Positions 63,839 through 64,000 of a stretch of DNA of 64,000 nt are shown here, one piece after another (the stretch's first letter is position 1; the number at the start of each line of letters is the position of its first letter). A program made the translations under genes and the position numbers. The notes below the pieces were generated by a model, which saw only the letters and a list, made by a program, of their open reading frames with translations, was not told the origin of the DNA and did not search any database. This DNA is from JAIVGV01 sp032229975 (GTDB lineage Bacteria > Acidobacteriota > Blastocatellia > Pyrinomonadales > Pyrinomonadaceae): contig JAVXVG010000021.1 of assembly GCA_032229975.1 (NCBI GenBank), positions 100,421 to 164,420 on the forward strand, in the 5' to 3' direction.

Positions 63839-64000
63839 TGGCCTCACTCGCAAGAATCGGGACGTTAACCGAAACGAAAAGTTTAGCCTGTCCGCGCGAA
63901 AGTCACAAACGCGGAGAGCGAAGGGATAGGCGCACGGCTGCTGCCGGAGCGCGAGCGCGCGAAGTCGATCAAGGTGAAAGCGTGAGGGCCGCCGCGAGTC

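Overview
The window is about 61-64% G+C and reads as chromosomal DNA of a Gram-negative heterotroph, most likely an Acidobacteriota of the Blastocatellia/Pyrinomonas type. The evidence is an Oar-like TonB-dependent receptor with an N-terminal carboxypeptidase-regulatory domain, a run of DUF11 surface proteins ending in an outer-membrane barrel, a PrkA/YhbH/SpoVR set, a fused E1 alpha/beta branched-chain dehydrogenase, and a GTAGGGGC-type palindromic repeat. The taxonomic call is inference. I see no tRNA, rRNA, IS element or CRISPR array.

Layout. 1-2.7 kb: envelope glycosyltransferase (cut by the left edge) and a flippase-like protein. 3.1-6.9 kb: branched-chain acyl-CoA dehydrogenase, small TPR protein, fused BCKDH E1. 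7-11.3 kb: Tag glycosylase, a DapF homologue with both catalytic cysteines changed to serine, a secreted 3D-domain protein, a decayed 21-bp repeat array, asparaginase. 11.5-11.7 kb: candidate free-standing structured RNA. 11.8-17.3 kb: membrane, signalling and peptidoglycan proteins. 17.4-22 kb: alaS (with an AT-rich segment), recX, truB. 22-33.5 kb: prkA, yhbH and spoVR, interrupted by a hydrolase, a coiled-coil protein, the Oar-like receptor and a TPR lipoprotein-like partner. 33.5-43.7 kb: mixed small proteins, HtrA-type protease, prmC, murA, HIT protein, AI-2E-family permease. 43.7-58.6 kb: histidine kinase, NtrC-type activator, a candidate sigma-54 promoter with an upstream palindrome, a pseudo-receiver, four DUF11/surface genes and a receiver. 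58.8-64 kb: pckA and small uncharacterised genes including a ferredoxin-domain membrane protein.

The most interesting system is the block 58561 -> 42512, all on the minus strand. A soluble GAF-PAS kinase and an NtrC activator sit directly upstream of an apparent sigma-54 promoter that would transcribe a pseudo-receiver and then the DUF11 surface genes. I infer a two-component-controlled surface assembly.

A second theme is repeats. At least eleven intergenic sites carry short heptamer tandem repeats, mostly as facing inverted arms, and they often contain the stop codon of the neighbouring gene. A 17-copy 21-bp array (9654-10010) still shows a 7-residue coiled-coil periodicity in several frames but is riddled with stops. 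A REP-type doublet lies in frame inside the largest surface gene.
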